Source: an uncultured Thioclava sp. (lineage in GTDB: Bacteria; Pseudomonadota; Alphaproteobacteria; Rhodobacterales; Rhodobacteraceae). From it: DNA of 64,000 nt. The notes beneath the pieces were generated by a model. It had not been told where the DNA came from and made no database searches. It worked only from the letters and a program-made list of their open reading frames with translations. Shown in pieces: positions 61,490 to 64,000 of this stretch. The stretch lies in contig NZ_CAJYBT010000002.1 in NCBI RefSeq assembly GCF_913064665.1, forward strand, positions 89,777 to 153,776, in the 5' to 3' direction. The first letter of the stretch is position 1. The number at the start of each line of letters is the position of its first letter. The translations under genes and the position numbers were made by a program.

Positions 61490-61997
61490 AATATGGCATC
61501 CAATGAGAGACCCACACCATTGTTCCTTCAGAATTTTGGCCATGTTGGTCGCTTCTAAAAAAGACCTATCTGTGTCTCGTGCTTCGATACTCGATACATT
61601 TTTACTATTTCCAGAATATCTCCACGATGTTCAATATACGGGTTTTGGGAAATTGAGGGAGTCTTTGACGCGACTTAACCTTCCAAAAGCCAAGGATAGC
61701 TTCCTCAATCTTCCAGATATTCGTACTATTTACCGCGAGCTTCAAGTATTCCAGAAAGCAGCATTCCATCAGCTGGTCGCTCGAAATATTCTTTCGTCTT
61801 CCTCATTTAAGGTTAATAAGCTCCAACTATCTGACAAGGGAATTCCTAGCGAACTCAATCGAGCGATAGAGGAATATGTAAGCGAAAACTCTGATCGATT
61901 GGCCTTCATTGTGGGCGATTTAGGAGAGATACCACTTGATGGTCCAACTGGGCTATTTCGTAGGATAAATTTGGAAATGGGGGGGCGTTTCAGATAA
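61482..61997 (+). CDS. ABC-3C middle component-like protein
   Basis: A 171-residue protein, MIRIWHPMRDPHHCSFRILA, with later FLLFPEYLHDVQYTGFGKLR and a basic, winged-helix-like C-terminal half. It is squeezed between the hydrolase and the ATPase, overlapping the first by eight bases and the second by one. Its position, size and DPxxxxxRIL-type N-terminus fit the small middle component of ABC-three-component systems, which links ATPase and effector. The longer open frame beginning at 61431 lies inside the upstream gene. No enzymatic motif is seen. Confidence 0.65.
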   Translation: MIRIWHPMRDPHHCSFRILAMLVASKKDLSVSRASILDTFLLFPEYLHDVQYTGFGKLRESLTRLNLPKAKDSFLNLPDIRTIYRELQVFQKAAFHQLVARNILSSSSFKVNKLQLSDKGIPSELNRAIEEYVSENSDRLAFIVGDLGEIPLDGPTGLFRRINLEMGGRFR

Positions 61998-63919
61998 TGT
62001 CATCAATTCTGAAACTGAATCAGCTTGTAGTTATGAAAAGCGGTCAGCGTGCTTATGATGAGAAGTTCCACTCGGGCCTAAACATCATTCACGGCACAAA
62101 CGGCTCCGGAAAGTCAACGATTCTGGATTTTATTTTCTACGCGATGGGTGGTGACCTGACTGACTGGAAGCAGTACGCTCAATACTGCGATACCGTTTTT
62201 GCAGAGATTTCTGCTAATGGAACGATACTCACGCTCAAACGTGATATTTCGAAAGAAAAAAACCGTCCAATGTCGATCTACTTTGGCAAGCTAGAAGATG
62301 GATTGAAGAGCGCTGCAGATGGATGGCAACGATTTCCATACGCTCGTAACGAGCATTCTCGCACTTTCAGCCAGGTGTTATTTAAGGCTCTGGGCCTTCC
62401 CGAGATACCCGGCGATGAGGGATCAAACATAACAATGCATCAGATACTTAGGCTGATGTATGTTGACCAAACAACACCATTTCAACGAATTTTCCGTAGC
62501 GAACGATTTGATCCAAGAGATACAAGGGAGGCAGTATCAGAATTGCTCTGCGGTATTGGTGATAATGACCTATACTCAAAACGTATTTCGCTTAGGGAGA
62601 ATATAAAACTTGAAGGCGAACTTGGAGCGAAGTTAACTAATCTTTTGAAGGCTACTTCCAATTTGGGCGAAAATTTCAGTGACGGCGCATTCGAAGCAGA
62701 ATTGAGGAATCTATCACTTCAAGGAAGCAAACTACAGGATGAGATTGTTGCGCTACACAATGATGATATCGACAGCTCTAAGGTAGCAAAAGCCGCTGAG
62801 GATGACCGTCGAAAACTCTACCAAGCTATCAGCAGTGATCGTGACACGCTGGTTTCCATCGAGCACAATATCACATCGCTAGAATTTGAAATCAAGGATA
62901 GTGATCATTTCCTGACACATCTCGAACAACTACTCAAAGATTTTGATCGCACTGCAGTAACATATTCCGCTATCGGCGACGTCGCCTTTGAGTTGTGCCC
63001 GGCATGTTTGCAGCCCCTGACTGATACGGATGACGAGCACTGTCACCTTTGCAAGGAAACACTACCTCAAGAGGAAAAGGATACGAAATTATTTGAGCTT
63101 CGAATGGATATCGAAGGTCAGATAGTTGAGAGCAAACGCCTTCAAGTCAAGCGTGTAGAAAAACTCGAAATAGCAAAAAAGTCAGCGGCTAGTATCAAGT
63201 CACGAATGACTCGATCAATGAAGCAGCTTGATGAACTAAGAAATTCATCGGTTGACGGTCGCACTGCGCTGGTCTCAGAAAAGAGCCGTGAGTTGGGAAA
63301 AATTGACGCAAGACTAGACGAACTAAATAAGTTCACTGATCTCCGAAAACAAATCGACGAAATCAGGGACGCCAAAGAATTGGTCTCATTGGAAGTGAAA
63401 AAACTTCGAAATTCCATTGAAAGCCTCGAATTGTCGCGTGAAAGCAGAAGGCGTGATGTGAAATCCGCGATCGCGTCCCAAACTAAACGAGTTTTGGAGA
63501 AAGACCTCAAGGAGCACAACGACTTCGAGGCTTTAGATAAGTTTGATTTTAGCTTTGAAGACGATTGGTTCGCTATCAACGGCGACCCTAATATCACCGC
63601 AAGCGCTAGCGGCATGGTAGTAGTTAAAAATAGCTTATTTTTGGGGATGTTACTTGCATCACTGAAAGACTCGAAGATGATGTACCCCCGCTTCTTGCTA
63701 CTGGACAATGTAGAAGACAAAGGAATGGTTGGAGATCGAGTTAGAAACTTTCAGAAGGTCATTGCGGATCTAATGGATCAAGCAAGTGAGCCGCATCAAA
63801 TTATAATGACTACTTCAACATTGAATCCTGCCTTAGCACGCGAGGACTATATAGTTGGTCCATCTTACTCAAAGCAAAACCGAACGTTGAAAATTCAGGG
63901 TGGTGCGCTGGCGACATGA
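61997..63919 (+). CDS. ABC-3C ATPase (SMC/Rad50/DUF2326-like) with zinc-hook motif
   Basis: A 640-residue ATPase. Walker A is GTNGSGKS (residues 33-40) within HSGLNIIHGTNGSGKSTILD. Long coiled coils (about residues 195-320 and 370-500) flank a hook with C334-PA-C337 and C349-HL-C352. The C-terminal half has a signature-like SASGMVVVKNSLFLGMLLA (from about residue 534) and Walker B FLLLDNVEDKGM (Asp-570). This is the split-ABC layout of Rad50-like proteins and matches ABC-3C ATPases. It ends 81 bases before the window edge. Its ATG overlaps the middle-component stop (TAATG). Confidence 0.85.
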   Translation: MSSILKLNQLVVMKSGQRAYDEKFHSGLNIIHGTNGSGKSTILDFIFYAMGGDLTDWKQYAQYCDTVFAEISANGTILTLKRDISKEKNRPMSIYFGKLEDGLKSAADGWQRFPYARNEHSRTFSQVLFKALGLPEIPGDEGSNITMHQILRLMYVDQTTPFQRIFRSERFDPRDTREAVSELLCGIGDNDLYSKRISLRENIKLEGELGAKLTNLLKATSNLGENFSDGAFEAELRNLSLQGSKLQDEIVALHNDDIDSSKVAKAAEDDRRKLYQAISSDRDTLVSIEHNITSLEFEIKDSDHFLTHLEQLLKDFDRTAVTYSAIGDVAFELCPACLQPLTDTDDEHCHLCKETLPQEEKDTKLFELRMDIEGQIVESKRLQVKRVEKLEIAKKSAASIKSRMTRSMKQLDELRNSSVDGRTALVSEKSRELGKIDARLDELNKFTDLRKQIDEIRDAKELVSLEVKKLRNSIESLELSRESRRRDVKSAIASQTKRVLEKDLKEHNDFEALDKFDFSFEDDWFAINGDPNITASASGMVVVKNSLFLGMLLASLKDSKMMYPRFLLLDNVEDKGMVGDRVRNFQKVIADLMDQASEPHQIIMTTSTLNPALAREDYIVGPSYSKQNRTLKIQGGALAT

Positions 63920-64000
63920 TGTGAAGTCTGCAGTATCCATTTAGAATCCCGCTCGACTCGAGAATTGCTAGCCGGCCACCTTTGACATAGCACCTTCCAA

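Noticed and set aside
1..64000. CRISPR arrays, rRNA genes and complete tRNA genes
   Set aside because: No regularly spaced repeats, no rRNA-like sequence and no complete cloverleaf were seen; only a 3' tRNA-Thr fragment is present.
63920..64000. Terminator or further gene after the ABC ATPase
   Set aside because: Only 81 bases remain; no hairpin with a T-run or coding start was convincing.

Overview
The window reads as a chromosome segment of an alphaproteobacterium, most likely a Rhodobacterales (Roseobacter/Rhodobacter-type) heterotroph. The support is GC-rich coding sequence with long antisense shadow ORFs, six solute-uptake systems in tight operons (NitT/TauT-type, peptide-type, polyamine-type, ribose-type and FbpABC-type ABC transporters plus a TAXI-TRAP system), and gene families common in that group (BKACE, PhoX, AmiCR, a LuxR regulator beside a glutamine-synthetase-like enzyme). 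No species assignment is claimed.

Layout. 0-2.7 kb: NitT/TauT ABC operon (ATPase cut by the window edge) divergent from a TetR regulator. 2.9-10.9 kb: a formamidase/acetamidase and a peptide-type ABC transporter downstream of an AmiC/AmiR sensor-antiterminator pair. Its leader carries two A1/G4 hexaloop hairpins followed by a terminator, as expected for ANTAR regulation. 11.2-11.4 kb: IS5-type transposase debris. 11.4-18.8 kb: polyamine-type operon (gamma-glutamyl-amine ligase-like enzyme, PotDABC-like transporter, iron-type alcohol dehydrogenase, nitrilase-family amidase) divergent from a LuxR regulator. 20-34.7 kb: a C4 sugar-acid (L-threonate/erythronate-type) catabolic regulon with its own LacI repressor, a ribose-type ABC transporter, LtnD/OtnI/OtnK/OtnC-type enzymes and several extra dehydrogenases. 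A shared palindromic operator recurs at both divergent promoters. 35.3-37.7 kb: glutamate dehydrogenase and a strip of decayed genes. 37.9-45.4 kb: a dihaem c-type protein, PhoX-like phosphatase, and an FbpABC-type transporter preceded by a candidate Pho box. 45.5-47.2 kb: zinc-type oxidoreductase divergent from a TetR regulator, with a 44-bp near-perfect palindrome between them. 47.4-48.6 kb: wrecks of IS3- and IS110-family elements. 48.7-56.0 kb: Usp, fused TRAP permease and TAXI binding protein, then an RpiR regulator divergent from a class III aminotransferase-BKACE pair. 56.1-56.6 kb: a second IS3 remnant.

From 56.58 kb to the window end lies the edge of an integrative element. It consists of a 3' tRNA-Thr(UGU) fragment (attachment site), a P4-type tyrosine integrase, a hypothetical gene, an AlpA-like HTH gene, a possible HUH-type replication protein, and a three-gene overlapping operon of AT-richer DNA. 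That operon encodes an alpha/beta-hydrolase with an extra C-terminal domain, a small middle protein, and an SMC/Rad50-like ABC ATPase with a CxxC...CxxC hook. This is the architecture of an ABC-three-component (ABC-3C) conflict system, here with a predicted lipase/esterase effector. It is the most interesting locus in the window.

Most of the metabolic part follows one logic: import a small nitrogenous or acidic solute, then oxidise, deaminate or cleave it, under a local one-component regulator. Hairpins placed just after binding-protein genes (at 0.9, 25.6 and 51.8 kb) suggest repeated use of mRNA processing or attenuation to keep binding protein above permease.
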